Assembly: GCA_030638785.1 (NCBI GenBank)
Contig: DAOWDY010000115.1
Location: 1 to 6,206 of the forward strand
Source of the DNA: Candidatus Thorarchaeota archaeon
GTDB taxonomy: Archaea > Asgardarchaeota > Thorarchaeia > Thorarchaeales > Thorarchaeaceae
Length of the DNA: 6,206 bases
Direction of reading: 5' to 3'
A program made the translations under genes and the position numbers. Below the pieces are notes generated by a model, which was not told the DNA's origin, did not search any database, and saw only the letters and a list, made by a program, of their open reading frames with translations. Below, piece after piece: positions 1-5,669 of this stretch (the stretch's first letter is position 1; each line of letters starts with the position of its first letter).

Positions 1-155
1 AGAAGCATTCCCCGGTTCTCAGGTTCTGAAACCACCGTTTTTGACTGAGCAGCTATCCCTTCAAGGTCTGCTACAGGCGTCACATTTGTCGCCAAGGCCA
101 ACAAAAACATGAACAGCGTCAGTAACAAGAAGCATCTACTGACTCTATCAGGCAT
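1..155 (-). CDS. N-terminus of an exported protein, truncated by the window edge
   Basis: An open frame starts at ATG (complement of 153-155) and runs off the left edge, giving 51 visible codons without a stop. The start is supported by AAGGAG (complement of 165-170) nine bases upstream. The protein opens MPDRVSRCFLLLTLFMFLLA and so has a clear signal peptide: a basic n-region with two Arg, then a Leu/Phe-rich core at about residues 9-21, then a small-residue stretch (ALATNV) where cleavage is likely. What follows (about residues 25-51) is polar with no recognisable domain, so the mature function is unknown. It is divergent to the Ntn-hydrolase gene, with a 360-base spacer. Given the neighbours it is probably another surface or secreted protein. 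Confidence comes from the good ribosome binding site and the textbook signal peptide; only its length limits it. Confidence 0.72.
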   Translation of the reverse strand, partial: MPDRVSRCFLLLTLFMFLLALATNVTPVADLEGIAAQSKTVVSEPENRGML

Positions 156-204
156 ATACTTTCTCTCCTTTCCTACGTGTGTTGAAATGCAAGAAGTCGT
201 TGCG

Positions 205-227
205 TTCCTTGAGGTCAGCCTAAGGAA
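205..227. repeat. Bulged 9-bp inverted repeat in divergent spacer
   Basis: TTCCTT (205-210), a single unpaired G, and AGG (212-214) pair with CCT (219-221) and AAGGAA (222-227) around a TCAG loop. As RNA this is a nine-pair hairpin with one bulge. It lies 50 bases upstream of the minus-strand ATG at 155, so it could sit in that gene's leader or be an operator, or belong to the plus-strand element downstream. The role is not shown by the sequence. Confidence 0.5.
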
Positions 228-239
228 TCTTTGAGATAT

Positions 240-253
240 GTCATGGTAATGAC
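240..253. repeat. Perfect GTCAT-GGTA-ATGAC inverted repeat
   Basis: A 5-4-5 perfect inverted repeat. It resembles the TCATG-GGT-CATGA palindrome 68 bases further on (308-320), so this divergent spacer carries two related small palindromes. A shared regulator site or a duplicated part of the repeated element are both possible. Short palindromes arise by chance, so this is only suggestive alone. Confidence 0.35.
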
Positions 254-296
254 AACACTGCAGATTAGGCTATTCTCATAGCTTTGACATAAGTTT

Positions 297-416
297 ACCG
301 AGAATCGTCATGGGTCATGAGATATTCGGTCCTGAGTATCTGTTGTATAGACAAGAGAAACAGCTCTGATTCAATCTTTTAAAACGGGAGCTTCACGCTC
401 CCTCTTTCTTCTTTTT
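297..416 (+). repeat. Dispersed intergenic element, copy A (candidate structured RNA)
   Basis: Three blocks are shared with copies at 3711-3830 and 5530-5629. Block 1 (304-329) holds the palindrome TCATG-GGT-CATGA followed by GATATTCGG. Block 2 is CAAGAGAAACAG (352-363). Block 3 is the GGGAGC hairpin (386-402) with a pyrimidine tail. Block 2 begins exactly 34 bases before the hairpin, as in the other two copies. ACCGA (297-301) can pair with TCGGT (326-330) to close block 1, and AGAG/CTCT can pair across block 2. It lies between two divergent genes with no plus-strand protein gene upstream. It could be a small RNA gene with its own terminator, a leader of the downstream gene, or a short non-autonomous repeat. 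Confidence 0.6.
386..416 (+). terminator. Hairpin plus pyrimidine tract (copy A)
   Basis: GGGAGC (386-391), loop TTCAC, GCTCCC (397-402), then a T/C tract to 416 ending in five T. The same 6-5-6 design occurs at 1548, 3798 and 5595. T-rich tracts end archaeal transcription, so terminator is the natural reading. No plus-strand protein gene precedes it here, which points to an upstream small transcript. Confidence 0.6.
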
Positions 417-462
417 CCTAGAACACCAATTAGACAGTGATTCGTCCTACGTCAATATCAAT

Positions 463-510
463 GCTTTTTACTCATTGAATCTAGCATAGTAAGCAAGTAT
501 CTTAGGGGAT
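463..510 (+). promoter_or_regulatory. Putative promoter and ribosome binding site of the Ntn-hydrolase gene
   Basis: A TATA-like TTTTTA (465-470) would place the transcript start near 495. AGGGGAT (504-510) differs by one base from the AGGTGAT part of the archaeal Shine-Dalgarno sequence and lies 5 bases before TTG 516. The TATA box is weak, so this is tentative. Confidence 0.35.
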
Positions 511-515
511 TGAAA

Positions 516-1526
516 TTGAAAAGAAGATATCTCGGGCTACTCCTCCTGGTTTCATTATGGATGCTAGTTGTTTTTCCACCTATTCAAGGCATACCAGAGC
601 GCGAGGTATTAGGATGTTCTATCTTCACCATTACTCTAGGTGACAAGGTTCTCTTCGGTAACAATGAAGACTTCTACTTGACCGGAACCTACATCAAATT
701 CGTTCCAAGGATTGACGACGACTTCGGGTATGTTACATTGGGATATGATGAGAACGACCACGAGTATGATGGTTATGCAATGGGAGGTATGAATGATCAG
801 GGTTTGTGCTTTGATAGTAATGGATTGCCAGAGGTTTCTCTTGATCCAAAGCCCGGGCAACCGGTGGCCGCATTCCACCTCTTGGAGGAGATGTTGTATT
901 CATACTCTACTGTTTCGGAAGTTATTGAATGGGCAAATACCAGTACCTGGTACCTCGATATGCTTGCTTCACAAATCCATGTCGCAGATGCAACAGGTGA
1001 CGTTGTGGTAATCTCGGCAGGAACAGATGGAAATGTTGAGTTTACATCCATGGAGGATAAGCACTACATTGTTTCAACTAACTTCAACGTCGCAAATCCG
1101 GAGAACCACATCCCTGGTTGTTATCCCTGCTGGCGCTATGATACAGCAACGGACATGCTAGATGATATAACAACTGAAGAAACTCTTACCGTCGAGGCAT
1201 GCCGGAATGTTCTGGACGCCATTCATCAAGAAGGCGACAATCCTACGAGATATTCAAACGTGTATGATCTGAAGCAGAAGTCCATTCATCTCTGGTTTGA
1301 GCGTAATTACGAAAATCCGTTTGTGTTTGATCTCGATGAGGAACTGGCAAAAGGCTATCAGAAATCAATGCTAGTTGACCTATTTGAGATTTCATCAAAT
1401 GATACAACAACTAACACATCGCTACCAGATGCAATTTCTTCAGATTTGATCATTATTTCAACAAGTGCAGGAGTTATACTCATACTCGTTGTCATATTAG
1501 TGAGAAAGAGAAGCATCCGGTCCTAA
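516..1526 (+). CDS. Surface-tethered Ntn-hydrolase (choloylglycine hydrolase / acyl-amide hydrolase-like)
   Basis: This 336-residue protein resembles N-terminal-nucleophile linear amide C-N hydrolases (bile salt hydrolase, penicillin V acylase, AAT-like). Family members cleave N-acyl amides with a Cys exposed by processing. A signal-type hydrophobic segment (about residues 5-23) is followed by the likely nucleophile Cys34 in LGCSIF. Further family-like motifs are GNNEDF (48-53), GGMNDQGL (90-97), HVADATGD (155-162), STNFN (187-191) and TRYSNVYDL (244-252). A C-terminal helix (about 311-329) with an RKR stop-transfer tail anchors it, so the catalytic domain should face outwards. I chose TTG 516 over the in-frame TTG 510 because AGGGGAT (504-510) overlaps the latter but is 5 bases from the former. 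The true substrate (fatty amide, acyl-homoserine lactone, N-acyl peptide) cannot be read from sequence. A hairpin terminator follows 21 bases after the stop. Confidence 0.82.
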   Translation: MKRRYLGLLLLVSLWMLVVFPPIQGIPEREVLGCSIFTITLGDKVLFGNNEDFYLTGTYIKFVPRIDDDFGYVTLGYDENDHEYDGYAMGGMNDQGLCFDSNGLPEVSLDPKPGQPVAAFHLLEEMLYSYSTVSEVIEWANTSTWYLDMLASQIHVADATGDVVVISAGTDGNVEFTSMEDKHYIVSTNFNVANPENHIPGCYPCWRYDTATDMLDDITTEETLTVEACRNVLDAIHQEGDNPTRYSNVYDLKQKSIHLWFERNYENPFVFDLDEELAKGYQKSMLVDLFEISSNDTTTNTSLPDAISSDLIIISTSAGVILILVVILVRKRSIRS

Positions 1527-1547
1527 TTATCTGCTAATACTTTCAAA

Positions 1548-1577
1548 GGGATCTTTGTGCTCCCTCATTCTTCTTTT
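1548..1577 (+). terminator. Hairpin plus pyrimidine tract after Ntn-hydrolase
   Basis: GGGATC (1548-1553), loop TTTGT, GCTCCC (1559-1564), with one T/C mismatch in the stem, then a T/C-rich tract to 1577. It lies in the 60-base gap between two convergent genes and probably ends the plus-strand transcript. It lacks the properly spaced CAAGAGAA block and block 1 of the full elements, so it is a terminator-only member. Confidence 0.65.
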
Positions 1578-1586
1578 CCGTAATTG

Positions 1587-3068
1587 TTAATGCCTTGACC
1601 TTCTCCAAATCAGAATAATAGCAATGAATGCGATTGCGCCACCTGTAATGATGAAAGTACTGGTTTGCTGGTCTATCTGGAATCCTGATGTACTTGTTCC
1701 TGTTGTAGCAGTGCTTGTGTTTGTAGTAGTTGAGGTGGTACTAGGCTTCACCGTAACAATGACCTCGTCCCATGCCAGATTGCTATCAATATCAGAAATA
1801 ATGCAGGTATAGTTGTATGCTCCTGAAACAAGATTATCTATTTCAATAGAAATAGATTCGCTAGAAGTATTCCAAAGGTTGGACTTTATTGGAGTGCCGT
1901 TGATAAAAATCTGATAGCTTGTAGGATGTTCATCTGTACCAAGCCAGGTAATTACTTGACCCAAGGTTCCTTCTATGAATTGCAAGTCCTCAGGACTTGT
2001 GATGAGAGGGTCATCGCCATCATGGATATAGACTAGAACTGTGTCAGCTGCGAGATTTCCTACTGCATCCTCTAAGACTAGTGTGTAGTTGTGAGTTCCA
2101 TATTCAAGATTGTCTATATCAAACGAGAAATTAGAGCCATCCCATACCTCCGAGGTATTAAGATCATTATTTATGAATAGGGTAGAACTTGAGGGATTCG
2201 TGTCACTTACATTCCATGAGATTGAATGTCCGGTTGTGAATTCATCGTAGTGAATATCATCAGGACCCTCGATGACCGGAGGACTAATGTCATAACTTAG
2301 TACGATGTCATGGATGCGAAGGATATCGGTGGGAGGGAATGACATTGTTGCCGCTAAATATATTGCTACATATTTAATGACTCGATCAGGTTCCACTTCA
2401 TCGTGAGAGAGTATACTAAAATTACCAATCCTTGGAAAATTAGCAAATATGCCTGTTTCATTCTGACTGATTTTGAGTGTTTCGTGATAGGGTTCCTGAA
2501 CTTTAATGACTGGTGGTTCTATCTTCGTACCATTGCTGAATCTCCATCTGGCAAAAGCCTCTACCTTTGTTGGGTATCCATCATTGTCCCATGTTTGTCT
2601 TGCATGAATTGCTATGACCTCTTCTTGATTGTCATCATAAAGCATGACCATTATATGTCCTAACTGGTTGGTTGAAGGAGCATCCTCGTCAAGTTCGAGT
2701 ACAGCCTCAAGAGAGATAAATTGTGAAACACGAAGGGGAGCGGAGAGCGTATTGTATCGGAGAGGACCATGTCCAAATGAACCCGCTCCATAACTTTCTG
2801 CATAGAAATAGCTTCCAGATGTGTTCATAGTTCCTGACACATTGTAACCGGGATCGGCAAACCACGTATCATCACCAATACCATCAAAATCAGTCAGATT
2901 AGAACAGTCGTAGTGCCATGAGTTTTCCGGGATATAATTTGCCATTAAATGATTTGTTCCTAGTTCGATAGAAGTGTCTGAAATTGGGAGGTGGTAACTA
3001 GGTGAGATGACCAGTACGGAAAGAAAAATAATCAGCAATATTGCACACTTTCTTTGAATAGGAAACAA
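1587..3068 (-). CDS. Membrane-anchored surface protein with two tandem Ig-like domains
   Basis: The 493-residue protein starts with a signal peptide (QRKC, then hydrophobic residues 9-22). Residues about 50-260 form a beta-rich domain, possibly a LamG/concanavalin-like sandwich (inference from length and pattern). Two homologous Ig/cadherin-like repeats follow at about 263-348 and 353-440. They share W285/W375, W309/W399, DNL at 319-321/411-413, NYT at 327-329/419-421 and NLA-D at 338-342/430-434. A Thr/Ser-rich linker (443-461) leads to a membrane helix (about 471-487) and an RRSRH tail. Fourteen N-x-S/T sequons fit an N-glycosylated archaeal surface protein. The role is probably adhesive or structural; no catalytic motif is visible. 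The TTG start directly abuts AAGGAG with no spacer, which is unusual, and a start a few codons further in is possible. It converges with the Ntn-hydrolase gene. Confidence 0.82.
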   Translation of the reverse strand: MFPIQRKCAILLIIFLSVLVISPSYHLPISDTSIELGTNHLMANYIPENSWHYDCSNLTDFDGIGDDTWFADPGYNVSGTMNTSGSYFYAESYGAGSFGHGPLRYNTLSAPLRVSQFISLEAVLELDEDAPSTNQLGHIMVMLYDDNQEEVIAIHARQTWDNDGYPTKVEAFARWRFSNGTKIEPPVIKVQEPYHETLKISQNETGIFANFPRIGNFSILSHDEVEPDRVIKYVAIYLAATMSFPPTDILRIHDIVLSYDISPPVIEGPDDIHYDEFTTGHSISWNVSDTNPSSSTLFINNDLNTSEVWDGSNFSFDIDNLEYGTHNYTLVLEDAVGNLAADTVLVYIHDGDDPLITSPEDLQFIEGTLGQVITWLGTDEHPTSYQIFINGTPIKSNLWNTSSESISIEIDNLVSGAYNYTCIISDIDSNLAWDEVIVTVKPSTTSTTTNTSTATTGTSTSGFQIDQQTSTFIITGGAIAFIAIILIWRRSRH

Positions 3069-3112
3069 CTCCTTGTCCAGTTCTAATGGTAGCTGAAACC
3101 TCTGATATATTT
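3069..3112 (-). promoter_or_regulatory. Putative promoter and ribosome binding site of the Ig-like surface protein gene
   Basis: On the minus strand AAATATATC (complement of 3104-3112) is a good TATA box. Counting about 27 bases gives a transcript start near 3081, and AAGGAG (complement of 3069-3074) follows immediately before the TTG. The arrangement predicts a leader of only about 13 nt. Confidence 0.5.
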
Positions 3113-3143
3113 GTGTTTAGCCTTCTATTGATTTCAGAGCTTC
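3094..3143. repeat. Long-spaced inverted repeat in divergent promoter region
   Basis: TGAA-AC-CTCTGA (3094-3105) is mirrored by TCAGAG-C-TTCA (3134-3144) across 28 bases. It overlaps the minus-strand TATA box at 3104-3112, so a dimeric regulator could bind here. The spacing is long and the match is broken by 1-2 unpaired bases, so chance cannot be excluded. Confidence 0.3.
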
Positions 3144-3175
3144 AAGTAAATTCCTATTTCCAAAGTTTGAATGAA

Positions 3176-3212
3176 GATCGTCATGGGTCGTGAAATATTC
3201 GTATTAGAGTTG
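3176..3212 (+). repeat. Partial copy of the dispersed element (block 1 only)
   Basis: The 25 bases at 3177-3201 match 304-328 at 23 positions. Both contain the TCATG-GGT-CRTGA palindrome followed by ATATTCG. The first difference (A to G within the right arm) keeps RNA pairing as a G-U wobble. No CAAGAGAA block and no GGGAGC hairpin follow; instead the sequence runs into the ferredoxin promoter and start, which is 65 bases further on. It may be a decayed copy or a standalone regulatory site. Confidence 0.6.
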
Positions 3213-3232
3213 TCAACCCACTCTCTCGGAAT

Positions 3233-3265
3233 GCATTTTAGTGAGAACATACTAAGCTCGTGGGC
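3233..3265 (+). promoter_or_regulatory. Putative promoter of ferredoxin, possibly leaderless
   Basis: GCATTTTA (3233-3240) is a weak TATA-like box about 26-30 bases before ATG 3266, the spacing expected for a leaderless archaeal transcript. This fits the absence of a convincing ribosome binding site in front of that ATG. Confidence 0.3.
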
Positions 3266-3688
3266 ATGCCAATAGTAACAATTGTCGATTTCATGGGTGA
3301 TGTTCAGAAGGAAATTACCGTCGAAAAAGGGACAAAGCTGCTTAAAGCCCTCATCGATAATGAAACCGATGTAGTCCATACCTGTGGTGGGAGAGCGAAA
3401 TGTACCACCTGCAGGGTCACTATTCACAAGGGAGTACCTACAAGGAAGACTCAGAGACAACATGACCTCTTTGAGAAGTTGATAAAATCAGGTCAACCCC
3501 AATTTGATCATCCAGCGGTCTTTCTATCTTGTCAGGTCATTGTGGAGGATGATATGACAGTAAGTGTAAGTGAAACTTTCAACAGTGTTATCCATGACAG
3601 TCGTGGTAAAGATACTCCGGATGAAATCACACCAGACCCCGAGTGGTTAGACCATGAGGTTCCGGATTGGTGGGGCATCAAGGATTAA
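3266..3688 (+). CDS. [2Fe-2S] ferredoxin (plant/adrenodoxin-type fold)
   Basis: A cytosolic electron carrier. The cluster ligands are visible as C-x5-C-x2-C plus a distal Cys: Cys40, Cys46, Cys49 (in TCGGRAKCTTC) and Cys89 (in FLSCQV). The beta-grasp pattern around them (VTIVDFMGD at the start, EITVEKGTKLLKAL, then VIVEDDMTVSV after the last ligand) agrees with the family. At 140 residues it is longer than the usual 90-110. The extra part is an acidic, Pro- and Trp-containing tail (about 113-140, ending DWWGIKD) of unknown role, perhaps partner docking. I chose ATG 3266; an in-frame GTG at 3260 would add two residues but has no better ribosome binding site. Its redox partner is not encoded nearby. 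It is divergent from the Ig-like gene and followed by a full copy of the dispersed element. Confidence 0.93.
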   Translation: MPIVTIVDFMGDVQKEITVEKGTKLLKALIDNETDVVHTCGGRAKCTTCRVTIHKGVPTRKTQRQHDLFEKLIKSGQPQFDHPAVFLSCQVIVEDDMTVSVSETFNSVIHDSRGKDTPDEITPDPEWLDHEVPDWWGIKD

Positions 3689-3710
3689 GAACCCATTCCA
3701 AAGCACAGAT

Positions 3711-3830
3711 GTCATGTCAAGTCATGGCGAGAGAGATCTTTGGTTAGGACTACCATCCTTACCCAAGAGAAGCAGATGTGGTTTCATCTATTTTCAAGGG
3801 AGCTAAACGCTCCCTCATCATTCTTTTTTC
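3711..3830 (+). repeat. Dispersed intergenic element, copy C (3' UTR of ferredoxin)
   Basis: It contains GTCATG twice ten bases apart (3711, 3721), then a diverged block 1 ending GATCTTTGG (3735-3743), then CAAGAGAAGCAG (3764-3775), then the GGGAGC hairpin starting exactly 34 bases after the start of CAAGAGAA. Between blocks 1 and 2 lies a strong hairpin: GGT-T-AGGA (3742-3749) pairs with TCCT-T-ACC (3756-3763). It lies in the convergent gap between ferredoxin and the metallopeptidase gene and would be transcribed as the ferredoxin 3' end. Confidence 0.6.
3798..3830 (+). terminator. Hairpin plus T-rich tract after ferredoxin
   Basis: GGGAGC (3798-3803), loop TAAAC, GCTCCC (3809-3814), then a tract with six consecutive T (3824-3829). 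It lies 110 bases after the ferredoxin stop and is the probable end of that transcript. Confidence 0.68.
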
Positions 3831-3898
3831 AGCCGCATTGCTTATTGCAGACCATAGTGAATACTGAATAGATGAGACAAAATAGAGTCACTTCTAAG

Positions 3899-5347
3899 TC
3901 ATTCTCTATTCTGCGTTCTTCTTCTTAGAAAGAGTACTAACGTGGTGATCATGATAGTGACGGATATGCCTCCAGCCAATATGAGCGGCAACTGGTCATT
4001 ATTGGTCATTGTGGGTATCGGTGTGCTTGTTGCTTCATCCCTCTCATATACTAGTATTTGGACGGTTTCCTGAGGGCCTGGACCAAAATCATATCTTTCC
4101 ATCGGTGCTTCAGCAAACAGGTAGCTTGCTATTACATGGGCCGTTACTATCGAATCCCCAGACACGTTCATGATTGCCCGTCCCTGTTTCTGCATCTGCT
4201 GGACGTGCCAACCGTGGGCATCTCTGTATGCAACCGAGAGCCCTGCAACACCATCAGCTGGCTGGCTCATTTCAACACTGAAGCTATCCGGGGGAGATGT
4301 GATTTGGTACACCTTAGAACCGTAGGTATACAGAGACACAGTGGATTCATGATACGGCAATGAGTCGATGGTCGTGTACTCCTGAATTGTTACGTCAATG
4401 TCGTGGAGGCAGTAGCGGTCATCCGCGAAGCCGGGTTCATCAATGGTCAGGGCGGTCATCCAATCCAAATATAGGTCATTGAAGGATATGTTATGTCCTG
4501 CTTCATTGAGCGCAGTTTCCATTCCGAAGGCCCCATCATCTTCGTGTTGAACCAAATCTCGCAGGAACTGCACTCCATATTGCTCTGCCAAGTAGAACGC
4601 GAATAAATAGGAAGCCCCATAGTCCTGAGCTTCGACCTCGAAGTAGATGAATGAGTCATTGATGTCATTGATGTAATCGGAGACTCGAGTCGACATGTTG
4701 TGATTGGGAGTGTATCCTGCGTAGTGGGTGGCATACTCAGCGAGCCCCTCGAGTATGAAATGCACCTCATCAAACTCGTAGTTGAACCAGACTAAGTGGT
4801 GAAACTCATGGGTTATGGTATTCAACACATTGTGCGTACGATAGCAGATGTAGACCATCTCGCACAAGTTTGAGTGTAGACCTTCGTTTTCATGTGTTTG
4901 AATATAGTAACTCTGGCGATGCTCAATGACAAGGATGTAGATCCTTGGATCTCCGTCTATGTCACCAAGTGTGCCATTTGGGTTTCCTGCAAAATCAGTC
5001 ACGCTGGGATAGATGTTAGTGTCGAACTCGTCCCTGTAGAGCTCAGCCCTTTCAGTGGCCTCCTCTTCCCCTAGAATGGCAATCACAGAGTCCTCGATAT
5101 AGATATAGCAGTGGTTTCCAATGGCCAGCAAGTAAGCGTCTACCAGATACCAGAAAGCTTCGTAAAATTCCCATGCCCAAAACGATCTATTGTCTCCGAC
5201 ATCTTGAGCTGGTGTTGGTAGCTTCCACGGAGTATGAGCTGATACAGAGTCATTCTGGTCGAAATCGTAATGAGCAGGGATAGGTTGAACAAGAGCAAGA
5301 TTGATTGCAATCAGACCAAAACATAGTAGGATCCACGAAGAATTCAT
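3899..5347 (-). CDS. Membrane-anchored HExxH zinc metallopeptidase (M30/hyicolysin-like)
   Basis: This 482-residue protein has a signal peptide (hydrophobic residues 5-20, probable cleavage around IPA-HY). The active site is HEFHH: His180 and His184 should bind zinc, Glu181 is the general base, and Glu200 in ILEGLAEYA is the likely third ligand, a gluzincin arrangement. Flanking segments fit M30-like peptidases: ERAELYRDEFDTNIYPSV (99-116), DIDGDPRIYILVIE (129-142), YGASYLFAFYLAEQYG (243-258) and FNDLYLDWMTAL (289-300). Residues about 320-435 form a beta-rich C-terminal region, then a helix (about 454-474) and an RRRTQNRE tail anchor it. The protease should therefore act on extracellular proteins. 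The start is an ATG without a convincing ribosome binding site. No propeptide cleavage site is evident. Subfamily assignment is by motif pattern only. Confidence 0.83.
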   Translation of the reverse strand: MNSSWILLCFGLIAINLALVQPIPAHYDFDQNDSVSAHTPWKLPTPAQDVGDNRSFWAWEFYEAFWYLVDAYLLAIGNHCYIYIEDSVIAILGEEEATERAELYRDEFDTNIYPSVTDFAGNPNGTLGDIDGDPRIYILVIEHRQSYYIQTHENEGLHSNLCEMVYICYRTHNVLNTITHEFHHLVWFNYEFDEVHFILEGLAEYATHYAGYTPNHNMSTRVSDYINDINDSFIYFEVEAQDYGASYLFAFYLAEQYGVQFLRDLVQHEDDGAFGMETALNEAGHNISFNDLYLDWMTALTIDEPGFADDRYCLHDIDVTIQEYTTIDSLPYHESTVSLYTYGSKVYQITSPPDSFSVEMSQPADGVAGLSVAYRDAHGWHVQQMQKQGRAIMNVSGDSIVTAHVIASYLFAEAPMERYDFGPGPQETVQILVYERDEATSTPIPTMTNNDQLPLILAGGISVTIMITTLVLFLRRRTQNRE

Positions 5348-5529
5348 TGCTTCTACACATCCGTCTCGACCTGCTCTTTGTCACGTACCAGTTGATCCAT
5401 GCCAATCTGTATCCTACATAGTGAATAATTTCTACCATAACTATGATGCTTTCGAAGATAATACCATGGAATAGAACATCTCGTTCAGAGTTTAGAACGT
5501 AAAACCTCAGACCTGAATTTCTCTCTGCT
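5348..5529. other. Gene-free part of divergent spacer
   Basis: No coding region is convincing here. It must contain the metallopeptidase promoter; a weak AT-rich box on the minus strand (complement of about 5423-5431) is the only candidate. A small inverted repeat, CGTTC (5482-5486) with GAACG (5495-5499), lies upstream of element copy D and could belong to the same transcript. Confidence 0.4.
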
Positions 5530-5629
5530 GGCATGGGAGATATTCGGACCTGCCTACCGCCAAGAGAAGCAACTCTAAGTCTTACGTTCATTGTGGGAGC
5601 TTCATGCTCCCTCTTCCTTCTTTTCTTCT
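5530..5629 (+). repeat. Dispersed intergenic element, copy D (candidate structured RNA)
   Basis: GCATGG runs into GAGATATTCGG (5537-5547, identical to 319-329 in copy A), then CAAGAGAAGCAA (5561-5572), then the GGGAGC hairpin at 5595, again exactly 34 bases after the start of CAAGAGAA. GGCA-T-GG (5530-5536) can pair with CCTGCC (5549-5554), AGAG can pair with CTCT across block 2, and CGG/CCG can close the short link between blocks. It lies between divergent genes, with no plus-strand protein gene before it and the SSB start about 195 bases after it. Confidence 0.6.
5595..5629 (+). terminator. Hairpin plus pyrimidine tract (copy D)
   Basis: GGGAGC (5595-5600), loop TTCAT, GCTCCC (5606-5611), then an unbroken T/C tract to 5629. 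As in copy A, it has no protein gene upstream on this strand, so it would end a small RNA or an SSB leader transcript. Confidence 0.6.
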
Positions 5630-5669
5630 ATGATATGAAAGAGGATACAATGCACATCACTATAAGGAT

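Noticed and set aside
593..620. Lipobox-like VLGC around Cys34 of the Ntn-hydrolase
   Set aside because: It lies about ten residues past the hydrophobic core with charged residues (PERE) between, unlike a lipoprotein signal. The Cys fits the catalytic nucleophile position and the protein already has a C-terminal anchor.
1505..1516. AAAGAGAAGCAT upstream of the 1548 hairpin, similar to the CAAGAGAAGCAG block
   Set aside because: It is inside the coding sequence for the basic tail of the Ntn-hydrolase and its distance to the hairpin is 43, not 34, so probably coincidence.
4806..4828. Block-1-like sequence (TCATGGGTTATGG, then TATTC) inside the metallopeptidase gene
   Set aside because: It is the reverse complement of codons for the conserved HExxH region, and it lacks the palindrome and the other blocks.
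5250..5591. 113-residue minus-strand open frame across the metallopeptidase start
   Set aside because: It overlaps the signal peptide coding region in another frame, has no domain, and covers element copy D.
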